Source: an uncultured Clostridia bacterium
Lineage (GTDB): Bacteria; Bacillota; Clostridia; TANB77; CAG-508
DNA length: 10,263 nt
NCBI GenBank assembly: GCA_947629995.1
Contig: CANRFX010000037.1
Span: 1-10,263, forward strand
Direction of reading: 5' to 3'
The position numbers were made by a program, and so were the translations under genes. The notes below the pieces were generated by a model. The model had not been told where the DNA came from. It saw only the letters and a program-made list of their open reading frames with translations, and did not search any database. The first letter of the stretch is position 1, and each line of letters begins with the position of its first letter. Below are positions 1-6,423 of the stretch, one piece after another.

Positions 1-680
1 TCCAGTTTTTCTGTAACCAGTTGGAGATAAGTATTTATTCTTATTTAAGTAATTTACTATTTCTACGCTACCATGTTCATTTGCATACATATCAAAAATC
101 TTTCTTACAATATCAGCTACATTTTCATCAATCACTAACTTATTTTTTATACTAGGATGCTTTTTATAACCGATATGCTGGAATACTACATAAATTTTCA
201 CCTTGTTTTTGTTTTTCCTTATAAACACTTCTAATTTTTTTTGAAATGTCTTTTGCATACATATCATTCATAATTGCTTTAAAAGGTGTTATATCGTTGT
301 TTGTGCTATCAATATAAGTGTCTATTCCATCTGTTATTGCAACATATCTAATATTCTTTTCTGGAAAATAATTTTCTATGTACTCTCCTGTTTTTATATA
401 ATCCCTACCAAGTCTAGATAGGTCTTTAGTAATAACCATATTAATACTTTTGTTTTCAATATCTTGCAATAATTCATTAAACCCTGGTCTATTAAATGTT
501 GTACCTGATACACCATCATCAATGTATTCTTTGATAAGCTCCAAATTGTTTTCCTTTATATATCTTTGCAAAATTTTTCTCTGATTACCGATACTTTCGC
601 TCTCTTGCTTGTCTCCATCTTCTCTAGATAGTCTTATATACATTCCGTACTTTGAAGTTTTGACTCTTTAAATCTAGCAT
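1..680 (-). CDS. Large serine recombinase (TnpX/resolvase family), partial, with two CGG +1 recoding sites
   Basis: This is a site-specific DNA recombinase that excises or integrates a mobile element; 226 residues are visible before the gene runs off the left edge. The start ATG at 680-678 is chosen because a good ribosome binding site (GGAAAGGAAAAGA) precedes it. That frame meets CGG at 647; skipping the C gives G12 followed by MYIRLSRED, the resolvase N-terminus with nucleophile Ser18. The catalytic domain continues with DGVSGTTFNRPGF and the TKDLSRLGRDY motif. A second CGG at 172 interrupts the frame after SIPAY; skipping its C gives G170 and YKKHPSIKNKLVIDE, the start of the recombinase DNA-binding domain (PF07508 type). 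Without recoding the ORF would be a fragment (643-164). Large serine recombinases usually sit at the end of integrative elements, which fits the neighbouring abiE cargo. The family assignment is confident; the element boundaries are not visible. Confidence 0.9.
170..172 (-). other. In-frame CGG, +1 recoding site (recombinase, Gly170)
   Basis: The codons run GCA TAT CGG TTA TAA, ending at a stop at 164. Skipping C172 gives GCA TAT (C) GGT TAT AAA AAG, that is A-Y-G-Y-K-K. This matches the IPAYGY motif that opens the second domain of this recombinase family, and the frame then stays open to the window edge. Confidence 0.9.
645..647 (-). other. In-frame CGG, +1 recoding site (recombinase, Gly12)
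   Basis: In the frame of the RBS-supported ATG at 680 the codons run GTA CGG AAT and reach a stop soon after. Skipping C647 gives GTA (C) GGA ATG TAT, that is V-G-M-Y-I-R-L-S, the conserved resolvase N-terminus. Confidence 0.8.
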
Positions 681-688
681 TCTTTTCC

Positions 689-728
689 TTTCCAGTTTGG
701 AAAATAATTGTTATATGGCAATTATTTT
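689..728 (-). promoter_or_regulatory. Inverted repeats in the recombinase leader
   Basis: Two palindromes sit just upstream of the recombinase start. AAAATAATTG (701-710) pairs perfectly with CAATTATTTT (719-728) over an 8-nt spacer. TTTCCA (689-694) pairs with TGGAAA (698-703) and overlaps the ribosome binding site. They could form an mRNA hairpin that hides the start or serve as an operator. No regulator is identified, so the role is inferred. Confidence 0.4.
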
Positions 729-801
729 TCAAACTTATCAGTAATCATCTACACATCGATTTTAACGTGCTCAAATTAATTTTATAAATACTTTTGAATA
801 A

Positions 802-954
802 TTACTTTTTAATTTTCAAATTTTCTAAATAGTCCTTAAAAATTAAACCTATTGTCTGACTAATCTCTTGCTTTTCTTCTGTAAAAATACAATATGTATT
901 AAATTCTAATTTATCGTTTTTTATTTCTTGCTTATCTTTATTCACTATTTGCAT
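802..954 (-). CDS. Small hypothetical protein upstream of the recombinase
   Basis: This 50-residue ORF begins MQIVNKDKQEIKNDK and ends FKDYLENLKIKK. It is lysine- and glutamate-rich with no cysteine pair or membrane segment. The ATG at 954 is preferred because AAAAGGAACTG lies directly before it. An in-frame ATG at 978 would add eight residues (MKLIEKEL) and overlap the stop of an upstream open frame (ATGA arrangement) but lacks a ribosome binding site. It lies about 120 bp before the recombinase in the same direction. Small ORFs in this position are common in elements carrying TnpX-like recombinases, but I do not recognise this family. It contains no CGG. The ORF is short and could be non-coding, although the ribosome binding site supports it. 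Confidence 0.45.
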   Translation of the reverse strand: MQIVNKDKQEIKNDKLEFNTYCIFTEEKQEISQTIGLIFKDYLENLKIKK

Positions 955-974
955 CAGTTCCTTTTCAATCAATT

Positions 975-1103
975 TCATCTAATACAGATTATTAAAGAAA
1001 ATGGCTTGTTATGACACTTGTTTTCAAGTGTATTTGGAAATAGTGCTATTTTAATTAATCCTTCAACACCACTTTTACTAATAAAAGTTACGGGAAATAA
1101 AAA
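975..1103 (-). pseudogene. Possible remnant ORF (42 codons), unrecognised
   Basis: An open frame without a good start codon reads FLFPVTFISKSGVEGLIKIA and continues LFPNTLENK to a TGA at 975-977, which overlaps the ATG at 978 of the next small ORF. The composition looks protein-like, and the overlapping stop and start suggest former translational coupling. An in-frame TGA at 1104-1106 cuts it off upstream, and no CGG recoding site explains the break. It may be the tail of a decayed element gene, or chance. Confidence 0.25.
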
Positions 1104-1125
1104 TCATTTTTCACTTTAACGCAGA

Positions 1126-1169
1126 AAAAGAACACAAAATAATGCTTCTTCACTATTTTTTGTTCTTTT
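1126..1169 (-). terminator. Hairpin terminator downstream of the abiE operon
   Basis: AAAAGAACA (1126-1134) pairs with TGTTCTTTT (1161-1169), and further A/T pairs extend the stem inwards. Read on the minus strand the 3' arm is U-rich (GTGTTCTTTTTC). It lies about 120 bp past the abiEii stop. The rest of the 979-1290 interval holds only the remnant ORF above and AT-rich sequence in which I see nothing else. Confidence 0.55.
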
Positions 1170-1290
1170 ATCCAATCAAAAAACTATATGTAAAAGATAT
1201 ATATAGCTTAATTATTATTGCAATAGTTTATTACGACATCATATTTAATTTAAGTTGTGCTTTTTTCACCAAAATTACTTGTTCCTATGT

Positions 1291-2241
1291 CTAATAAATC
1301 TTAATTATTCTATCTCTTATCTCATTTAATACCTTTTGAGCATATTCTATTGTTATTCTATATTCATCTTTAAAAATATATTTATCTTGCATTAATTTAA
1401 AGGCTTTTAATAAATTCTCATTATATTCAGTATTAAAATATCCAAAATCTTTAATTTGAATATTTTTATCCACTCCACCTTTTCTATAAATTTCTTCTTC
1501 TCTTTTGTACTTAACAATTTTTTCAAATTCTTCTCTATTTTTAAAAAAATCTTGTATTCTTTTTGTTTTAGATAATATAGTTAAGTCATATAAATGTTTT
1601 GATAAATCCATATACATTTGCTTTTCAAAATAAAGCTCTGCAGCAAATAGCTTGTCTATAAAAATCCTTTCTAATTTTTGAACTTTAATTTCAAAAGGTG
1701 CTATATCAAACTCTTTACTTAGCACATCTTTTTCTTGTTTATTTGCATATTTACATATAATTGGTTCTATTGTATAAACTTCAATTGGCTCACTAACCGT
1801 GAATGAAGTAACTTCTATTTGTATTTCCCCTGGTTTATGTAATGCATTTTCTTCATCTTTAAAAAGAGTCTTATATTTATAATATGCTGTAACACTCTGT
1901 TTAACATCTTTTGTTTTATCTTTATCCAATTCTAAACCAGGTATTTTATATCCAAGTGCTGACTTCTTTAATCTAGTTCTATTACTATTATTAGAATTTT
2001 CTTTAACTACTTCAAGTGTTAAATCAATATCTTCTGAAAATCTATTCATTGTGTCTAGTATTTTATATACAGCTGTTCCACCTTTAAAATAAGCTTTTAA
2101 ATAATCTTGCTGTTTTGCTAATTCCTTTAGTACTGTACAGACATAATAGTCTTTTTCTATTATGTCCGCATCTATGTTTTCTCTTTCTTTTATAATTCGT
2201 ATAAAACTTTGAAATTCAAATTCATTTTCGTGAAAGTACAT
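1291..2241 (-). CDS. abiEii: AbiEii/AbiGii-family nucleotidyltransferase toxin
   Basis: This 316-residue protein is the toxin half of a type IV toxin-antitoxin / abortive phage infection system. The nucleotidyltransferase core is visible: GGTAVYK at residues 54-60, then the acidic metal-binding motif SEDIDL at 69-74 (Asp71, Asp73), and the later family motifs with Lys197 (IDKLFAAEL) and Asp219 (KHLYDL). Members transfer nucleotides to cellular RNA targets to halt growth. The start ATG at 2241 is supported by TAGGAGATACG directly before it, and this ribosome binding site overlaps the stop codon of the upstream antitoxin gene, which indicates coupled translation. The gene has no in-frame CGG and no frameshift. 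The family call is confident; the target and the phages affected are unknown. Confidence 0.9.
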   Translation of the reverse strand: MYFHENEFEFQSFIRIIKERENIDADIIEKDYYVCTVLKELAKQQDYLKAYFKGGTAVYKILDTMNRFSEDIDLTLEVVKENSNNSNRTRLKKSALGYKIPGLELDKDKTKDVKQSVTAYYKYKTLFKDEENALHKPGEIQIEVTSFTVSEPIEVYTIEPIICKYANKQEKDVLSKEFDIAPFEIKVQKLERIFIDKLFAAELYFEKQMYMDLSKHLYDLTILSKTKRIQDFFKNREEFEKIVKYKREEEIYRKGGVDKNIQIKDFGYFNTEYNENLLKAFKLMQDKYIFKDEYRITIEYAQKVLNEIRDRIIKIY

Positions 2242-2249
2242 CGTATCTC

Positions 2250-2894
2250 CTATCTTGCTAGAACTATCAACTTATCTAATACATTTTTGCTATTTGTTTC
2301 TCTAACATATTTTATAATTTTTTCAAAATCTAATTTGCTTTCCTCTATGATGTTATATAAAATTTCATTTGCATTTTCAGCTTCAATATAAATATTATCT
2401 TTATTTTCTAATATATCTATAAATTGCAAATACCTATAATTTTCATTTGTTATTTTTATTTTAGGTTTTGTTATATAAGTTCTTAATCTTTCATCATATT
2501 GTTTATGATATTTGCATTCATTAGTTACTATATCAGTAACATTAGGTACTAATGTTGTTAAACCAAGCATATTAAATAGTTTTGCACCTATTATATATCC
2601 TTTTATATTTCCATCTTTATCTTCCAAATATTTTAATTTTCTTAATTTATTTGTATCTAATGGCACTTCTCCAAACATACTAATAATAGGCTTATAATAT
2701 ACTCCTTTATATTCTGCTTTAATAATACCTTCGTTTTTTAATCTATTTAAAATTACATTTATATTTTTAAAAATACTTTCTTTTTCTTCATCTTCGCACT
2801 TTTTTATTACATATTTTTTTATATCTTCAATAAATATAGGCTCATCTTCAGGATATTGTTTTATATAATCTAAAACTGTTTTGCATATGTTCAT
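2250..2894 (-). CDS. abiEi: AbiEi-like antitoxin / DUF6088-type transcriptional regulator
   Basis: This 214-residue protein is encoded 8 bp upstream of abiEii in the same operon. The N-terminal ~75 residues have a winged-helix pattern (NVILNRLKNEGIIKAEYKGV), followed by the AbiEi-type middle segment with YKPIISMFGEVPLD and YIIGAKLFNMLGL. AbiEi proteins neutralise AbiEii without direct contact and repress their own operon. The ATG at 2894 is chosen because GAAGGTGAAAATT gives correct spacing; the in-frame GTG at 2903 falls inside that ribosome binding site and is rejected. A consensus promoter lies 64-92 bp upstream. There is no CGG in the gene. It could also be called type IV toxin-antitoxin system AbiEi family antitoxin domain protein. 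Confidence 0.85.
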   Translation of the reverse strand: MNICKTVLDYIKQYPEDEPIFIEDIKKYVIKKCEDEEKESIFKNINVILNRLKNEGIIKAEYKGVYYKPIISMFGEVPLDTNKLRKLKYLEDKDGNIKGYIIGAKLFNMLGLTTLVPNVTDIVTNECKYHKQYDERLRTYITKPKIKITNENYRYLQFIDILENKDNIYIEAENANEILYNIIEESKLDFEKIIKYVRETNSKNVLDKLIVLAR

Positions 2895-2910
2895 AATTTT
2901 CACCTTCTTT

Positions 2911-2957
2911 GTTATTATTTTGTATTTATAGTTATATATTATTTACTTTATAATAAC
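2911..2957 (-). promoter_or_regulatory. Candidate autoregulatory operator of abiE
   Basis: GTTATTAT (2911-2918) and ATAATAAC (2950-2957) form an 8-bp perfect inverted repeat between the -10 box and the abiEi start. AbiEi regulators are known to bind inverted repeats in their own promoter. The region is very AT-rich, so chance is possible. Confidence 0.35.
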
Positions 2958-2986
2958 ATTATATTCTTTTTTTTAGAATTTGTCAA
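2958..2986 (-). promoter_or_regulatory. Sigma-A-type promoter of the abiE operon
   Basis: TTGACA (2986-2981), a 17-bp spacer and TATAAT (2963-2958) form a perfect consensus reading toward abiEi. Confidence 0.85.
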
Positions 2987-3008
2987 TATCTGTTAATTAG
3001 TATAATAA

Positions 3009-3060
3009 AAAACAGAAATAATTATTCAAATACTATTATTAAAATAACTATGTCTGTTTT
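3009..3060 (-). terminator. Hairpin upstream of the abiE promoter
   Basis: AAAACAGA (3009-3016) pairs with TCTGTTTT (3053-3060), with partial pairing inwards. On the minus strand it is followed by a T-rich run (CTGTTTTTTATT), so it could stop minus-strand transcription arriving from the SDR side before the abiE promoter. It may also be an element-end structure. Confidence 0.4.
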
Positions 3061-3177
3061 CTATTTACTGTTTATACATTCCAATATAAAATTAATTATA
3101 TCTGCAAAACCAATTTTATAAATGGTTGGTATTTTTTAAACATGAGAGGTGTGGATTTAAACTTGCAATTTCCTGCA

Positions 3178-3180
3178 CGG
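3178..3180 (+). other. In-frame CGG, +1 recoding site (M14 peptidase, first)
   Basis: Frame 0 reads CCT GCA CGG ATG GGA and soon stops. Skipping C3178 gives CCT GCA (C) GGA TGG GAA GAA GCA, that is P-A-G-W-E-E-A, as in this peptidase family. Confidence 0.85.
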
Positions 3181-3253
3181 ATGGGAAGAAGCAAAACAAA
3201 TAAAATACGCTCAAGGATTTAATAAACCCAGTCCTCGTGACTTTGTAGGATAT

Positions 3254-3256
3254 CGG
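3254..3256 (+). other. In-frame CGG, +1 recoding site (M14 peptidase, second)
   Basis: After the first shift the frame reads GGA TAT CGG CCC ATT and loses similarity. Skipping C3254 gives GGA TAT (C) GGC CCA TTA ACA GAA CCA, that is G-Y-G-P-L-T-E-P, and the frame is then open to the natural stop. Confidence 0.9.
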
Positions 3257-3619
3257 CCCATTAACAGAACCAGAAGCATTAGCAATATATAACTTTACGT
3301 TATCTCATAACTTTAGGCTTGTTATAGCATATCATACACAAGGTCAAGAAATATACTGGCAATTCCAAAACTTTAATCCACAAGATTCTCTTTATATTGG
3401 TGAACAATTTGCAAAAGCAAGTGGTTATACTTTAGCAGACACACCTTATAATTCAAGTTTTGCAGGATATAAAGATTGGTTCATCCAAAATTATAATAGA
3501 CCCGGATATACTATCGAAGCCGGTATTGGTCAAAATCCTCTACCAATTTCACAATTTGATAAAATTTATCAAGATAATTTAGGTATCTTAGTTTTAGGAG
3601 CCATTGTATAAATTATTTA

Positions 3620-4565
3620 TTACCCTTTATACTGACCACCATTAATATGTATAACTTGCCCTGTAACATAAGAAGAATCTGGACTTGCCAAATAGATAAA
3701 TAATGGTGCTATTTCGTAAGGATGACCTGCTCTTCCCATAGGTGCATCTGACCCTAATGTAGGTATTTTTTCTGCTTCCCAACAAGCAGGTTGCAATGGA
3801 GTCCAAAATACACCGAGGAGATACTGCATTTACCCTTATATTTTTTGACGCCAAATTTGTTGCTAAAGATCTTGTAAATCCTACTATTGCACCTTTACTT
3901 GTTACATAATCTATTAATTCCGGCTCTCCTTGGAAAGTAGTAATTGAAGTTACATTAATAATGCTACTACCAGGAAGCATATGTTTTAATGCTCTTTTAG
4001 TTAGATAAAACATAGAATATATATTGGTTTTCATTGTTAAATCAAATTGCTCATCTGTTATATCTAATAAACTTTTTTGTTGATATTGCACTCCACTATT
4101 ATTTACTAGAATATCTATTCTGCCATATGTTTTCATAGTTTCTTCAACAATTTTATCACAAAAGTTTATATCTTTAATATCTCCTGCAAGTAAAAGACAT
4201 GTGCCTCCCAATCTTTCAATAAAATCTTTTGTTTCTTCTGCATCTTTATGCTCGTTATAATATGCAATAACAACTATTGCTCCTTCTTTTGCAAATCCTA
4301 CTGCAACTGCTCTACCTATTCCTGAATCTCCTCCAGTTATAATTGCTACTTTGTTCATTAATTTTCCAGCAGCTCTATAATATGGATTATTAAATATAGG
4401 TCTTGGCTTCATTAAATATTCCATACCTGGTTGGGTATCTTGATGCTGTGGAGGAAATTCAATTTTATAATCTTTGCAAATTAATCCATATCCTTGCTCA
4501 TCTATGTATTTTAATCCATAGTCATCTTGACCGTTATTATTAGAATTATAATATTTGTAATCCAT
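3620..4565 (-). CDS. Short-chain dehydrogenase/reductase (YhdF/YdaD-like), one CGG +1 recoding site
   Basis: This is an NAD(P)-dependent oxidoreductase of the SDR family, 314 residues after recoding. It has an N-terminal extension of about 70 residues (containing PPQHQDTQPGMEY) typical of the Bacillus YhdF/YdaD stress-protein group, then the Rossmann fold. TGGDSGIG is at 77-84, NNSG at 155-158, and the catalytic residues are Asn181, Ser207, Tyr220 and Lys224 (YVTSK). At codon 251 the frame meets CGG (3815); skipping the C gives SPG then VFWTPLQPACWEAEK and the normal C-terminus ending INGGQYKG. ATG 4565 is preferred over GTG 4574 because AAGAGGTG lies 8 bp upstream and overlaps the GTG. The substrate is unknown; relatives are described as glucose-dehydrogenase-like or stress-induced. 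It has its own putative promoter and converges on the M14 fragment. Confidence 0.88.
3813..3815 (-). other. In-frame CGG, +1 recoding site (SDR, Gly251)
   Basis: The frame reads TCT CCT CGG TGT ATT. Skipping C3815 gives TCT CCT (C) GGT GTA TTT TGG ACT, that is S-P-G-V-F-W-T, the conserved NAVSPG segment of SDR proteins. The remaining 63 residues follow without further disruption. Confidence 0.92.
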
Positions 4566-4582
4566 CTTTTTCACCTCTTTTA

Positions 4583-4611
4583 TTTATATTCAATATTATA
4601 ATTTTTGTGAA
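4583..4611 (-). promoter_or_regulatory. Putative promoter of the SDR gene
   Basis: TTCACA (4611-4606), a 17-bp spacer and TATAAA (4588-4583) lie just upstream of the SDR ribosome binding site. The leader would be short, and another TATAAT-like hexamer overlaps the spacer, so the exact start is uncertain. Confidence 0.5.
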
Positions 4612-4650
4612 TATTTAATAGTAAATTGATTTTAATTTTAATAAAATAAA

Positions 4651-4680
4651 AAAAGTAGAAATTTTTTCTTTTCTACTTTT
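4651..4680 (-). terminator. Intrinsic terminator of purA
   Basis: AAAAGTAGAAA (4651-4661) pairs perfectly with TTTCTACTTTT (4670-4680) over an 8-nt loop. On the minus strand it is followed by a T-rich run (CTTTTTTTATTTTATT). It lies 24 bp past the purA stop. Confidence 0.8.
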
Positions 4681-4704
4681 CTATATATTAAAATTTATTT
4701 TCAA

Positions 4705-6004
4705 TTATTTTACAATTGTTTTCTTTTCGTCTGCTCCTACACCAATATATTTAACTGGAACACCAACAAATTCTTCTATAAAATGAATGTAATCTTGTGC
4801 TTCTTTTGGCAATTCTTCAAAAGTCGTAGCTTCATTTGTATTCCATCCACCTTTGAATTCTTTATAGATTGGTTTGCAGTTTTCTTTATCAATTGGAACA
4901 TTAGTGATTGTTTGTCCTTTATATTCATAACCAATACATACTTTTATTTTTGGTAGATTTCCAATTGTATCTAAATGATTTACACAAAGTGATGTTAATC
5001 CACTTGGAATTTTTGCATGTTTTACCATAACTAAGTCAAGCCATCCTGTTCTTCTTGGTCTTCCTGTTGTAGTTCCATATTCATGTCCTAGTTCTCGTAT
5101 TGTATCTCCTATTTCATTTTTTTGTTCAGTAATAAATGGCCCATTTCCAACACGTGAAGTGTAAGTTTTTATTACTCCAATTACTTCATTTACTAGTGTT
5201 GGTCCAATTCCTGCACCAGATGCCGTTCCACTTGCATTTGGATTAGATGAAGTTGTCATTGGATAATCTCCATGATCATTGTCTAAATAAAAAGATTGCG
5301 CTCCTTCTATTATTATTAGTTTATTTTCTTCTATTGCTTTTTCAATTATTGGATATGTATCTGTTATAAAATCTTTTATTGTTTCTTTGTATTTCATACA
5401 ATAATTATATTCATCTTCTACAGTTATTTCTGGAAATTTTTCTGTTTTAATTTCTCCTGATTGTATTTGCTTATTTACTTCTGTAGATAAAATATTGTAA
5501 TTTTTTAAATTTATTCTTATTTTTTCTTTTAATTCTTTTTCTTCTAAAAATAAATCTATCATTCTTAAATTAGTTCTTCTAGCTTTTTCTTCATAAGTTG
5601 GTCCTATTCCTCTTCCTGTTGTTCCAACTTTTTCATCTCTTAGTAACTCATATAGTCTGTCTAATTCTTTGTGATGTGGTAAAGTTATATGAGTTCTTTG
5701 GCTAATTACAAAATTATCTTTTTCTACTTTTATTTTTGCATTTTTCATTTGCTCTATTTCTTCTGTTAATATTTTTAAGTCTGCTACTACTCCTGGTTCT
5801 ACCATAGAAAGTACTTCTGGTCTAATAATAGAAGATGGTAATAGGTGCATTGCATATTTTACTCCATTTGCAACTACTGTATGCCCGAGCATTGCATCCC
5901 CCTGTTGATCTTATTACAATAGCTGCATTTTTGGCTTCAAAATGAGAAGCTCTACCTTTTCCTTCATCTCCATATTGAAGACCTACTATCTCTTTTATTG
6001 CCAT
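4705..6004 (-). CDS. purA: Adenylosuccinate synthetase, one CGG +1 recoding site
   Basis: This enzyme catalyses the first committed step from IMP to AMP (IMP + aspartate + GTP to adenylosuccinate). After recoding it is 432 residues, the usual family length. The N-terminus carries the P-loop-like GLQYGDEGKGR with catalytic Asp13. At codon 40 the frame meets CGG (5887); skipping the C gives Gly40 followed by His41, completing CNAGHTVVANG, where His41 is the catalytic acid by E. coli numbering. Later motifs are GTTGRGIGPTYEEKA, TTTGRPRRTGWLDLV (IMP/GTP binding) and VKYIGVGADEKKTI. Without recoding, Asp13 and His41 would lie on separate ORFs and no active enzyme would be made. The start ATG 6004 is fixed by AGGAGGTAGATAAAAT. 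A consensus promoter precedes it and a terminator follows. It is a single-gene transcript; no purine riboswitch fits in the short leader. Confidence 0.95.
5885..5887 (-). other. In-frame CGG, +1 recoding site (PurA, Gly40)
   Basis: The frame reads AAT GCT CGG GCA TAC. Skipping C5887 gives AAT GCT (C) GGG CAT ACA GTA, that is N-A-G-H-T-V, the catalytic motif of PurA. Confidence 0.95.
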
Positions 6005-6041
6005 ATTTTATCTACCTCCTATACTTTTTGTTTCCGCTCAA

Positions 6042-6070
6042 ATTATAACATTACAATTATACAAAGTCAA
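6042..6070 (-). promoter_or_regulatory. Sigma-A-type promoter of purA
   Basis: TTGACT (6070-6065), a 17-bp spacer and TATAAT (6047-6042) lie about 37 bp upstream of the purA start. This leaves a leader too short for a known purine riboswitch. Confidence 0.85.
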
Positions 6071-6088
6071 TTCCAAAATTATAGTTAG

Positions 6089-6407
6089 GGATTGTCGTTG
6101 GGGACGGAGCATTTTGACAATTTTGCCATTGGGGACGGGGCATTTTGACAATTTTTTATTAAAAAGTTTTAATATAAAGTTTAATATATTTTTTATTAAT
6201 AACAATTCGGGGGACCAGCAAATTACAGACTGTTAAAAAGCCTTAAGATTCATCATAAGGCTTTTTATATAGTCTGTTATGCAGCTGGGAGTTATTAAGA
6301 AAAAATATATTAAACTTTTTTAATTCTAATCATAATATAAAAAATTGTCAAAATGCCCCGTCCCCAATGGCAATATTGTCAAAATGCCCCGTCCCCAACG
6401 ACAATCC
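6089..6407. repeat. MITE/REP-like long inverted-repeat element
   Basis: This is a 319-bp foldback element with no coding capacity between purA and the glucan phosphorylase gene. Its outer arms of about 71 bp (6089-6159 and 6337-6407) are inverted copies with only two mismatches that I see. Each arm carries two direct copies of a unit containing GGGGACGGGGCATTTTGACA (one copy has GA for GG), so there are four units in all. The arms continue as AT-rich inverted sequence toward a central nested hairpin. It is rich in GGGGACGG, a recurring feature of REP-type repeats in clostridia. It has no transposase and would depend on one elsewhere, such as a REP-associated tyrosine transposase. AACGACAAT is directly repeated at the right end (6397-6405 and 6408-6416). 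Confidence 0.85.
6215..6288. terminator. Nested central hairpin of the repeat, likely bidirectional terminator
   Basis: AAAAAGCCTTA (6235-6245) pairs perfectly with TAAGGCTTTTT (6256-6266) over a 10-nt loop. Outside it ACAGACT (6225-6231) pairs with AGTCTGT (6271-6277), and CCAGC (6215-6219) with GCTGG (6284-6288). The core has terminator form on both strands. It could end glucan phosphorylase transcripts (minus strand), since no other terminator follows that gene before the purA promoter. Confidence 0.6.
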
Positions 6408-6423
6408 AACGACAATGATGCAA

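Larger units (their letters stand above)
3142..3611 (+). pseudogene. 5'-truncated M14-family zinc carboxypeptidase, with two CGG +1 recoding sites
   Basis: This is the C-terminal half of a peptidoglycan-type metallocarboxypeptidase (gamma-D-glutamyl-L-diamino acid peptidase-like). Reading from ATG 3142 gives MRGVDLNLQFPA, then with C3178 skipped GWEEAKQIKYAQGF, and with C3254 skipped GPLTEPEALAIYNF. It ends LGILVLGAIV at 3611, 155 residues in all. The third zinc ligand (His of AYHTQGQEIYW) and the catalytic Glu (GYTIEAGIGQNP) are present. The N-terminal half with the HxxE zinc ligands is missing, and homology stops near 3140, so the fragment should be inactive. The sequence upstream is unrelated to the family and leads into the abiE promoter region. 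It converges on the SDR gene with 8 bp between the stops. The ATG may simply be an internal Met of the original gene. Confidence 0.8.

Noticed and set aside
4563..4574. GTG 4574 as start of the SDR gene
   Set aside because: The GTG overlaps the AAGAGGTG ribosome binding site; ATG 4565 has proper spacing. The same logic rejects GTG 2903 for abiEi in favour of ATG 2894.
6005..6088. Purine riboswitch before purA
   Set aside because: The promoter leaves a leader of about 35 nt, too short for an aptamer domain.
6089..6407. CRISPR array
   Set aside because: The repeated GGGGACGG units are arranged as two inverted pairs, not as regularly spaced direct repeats with unique spacers, and no cas genes are present.
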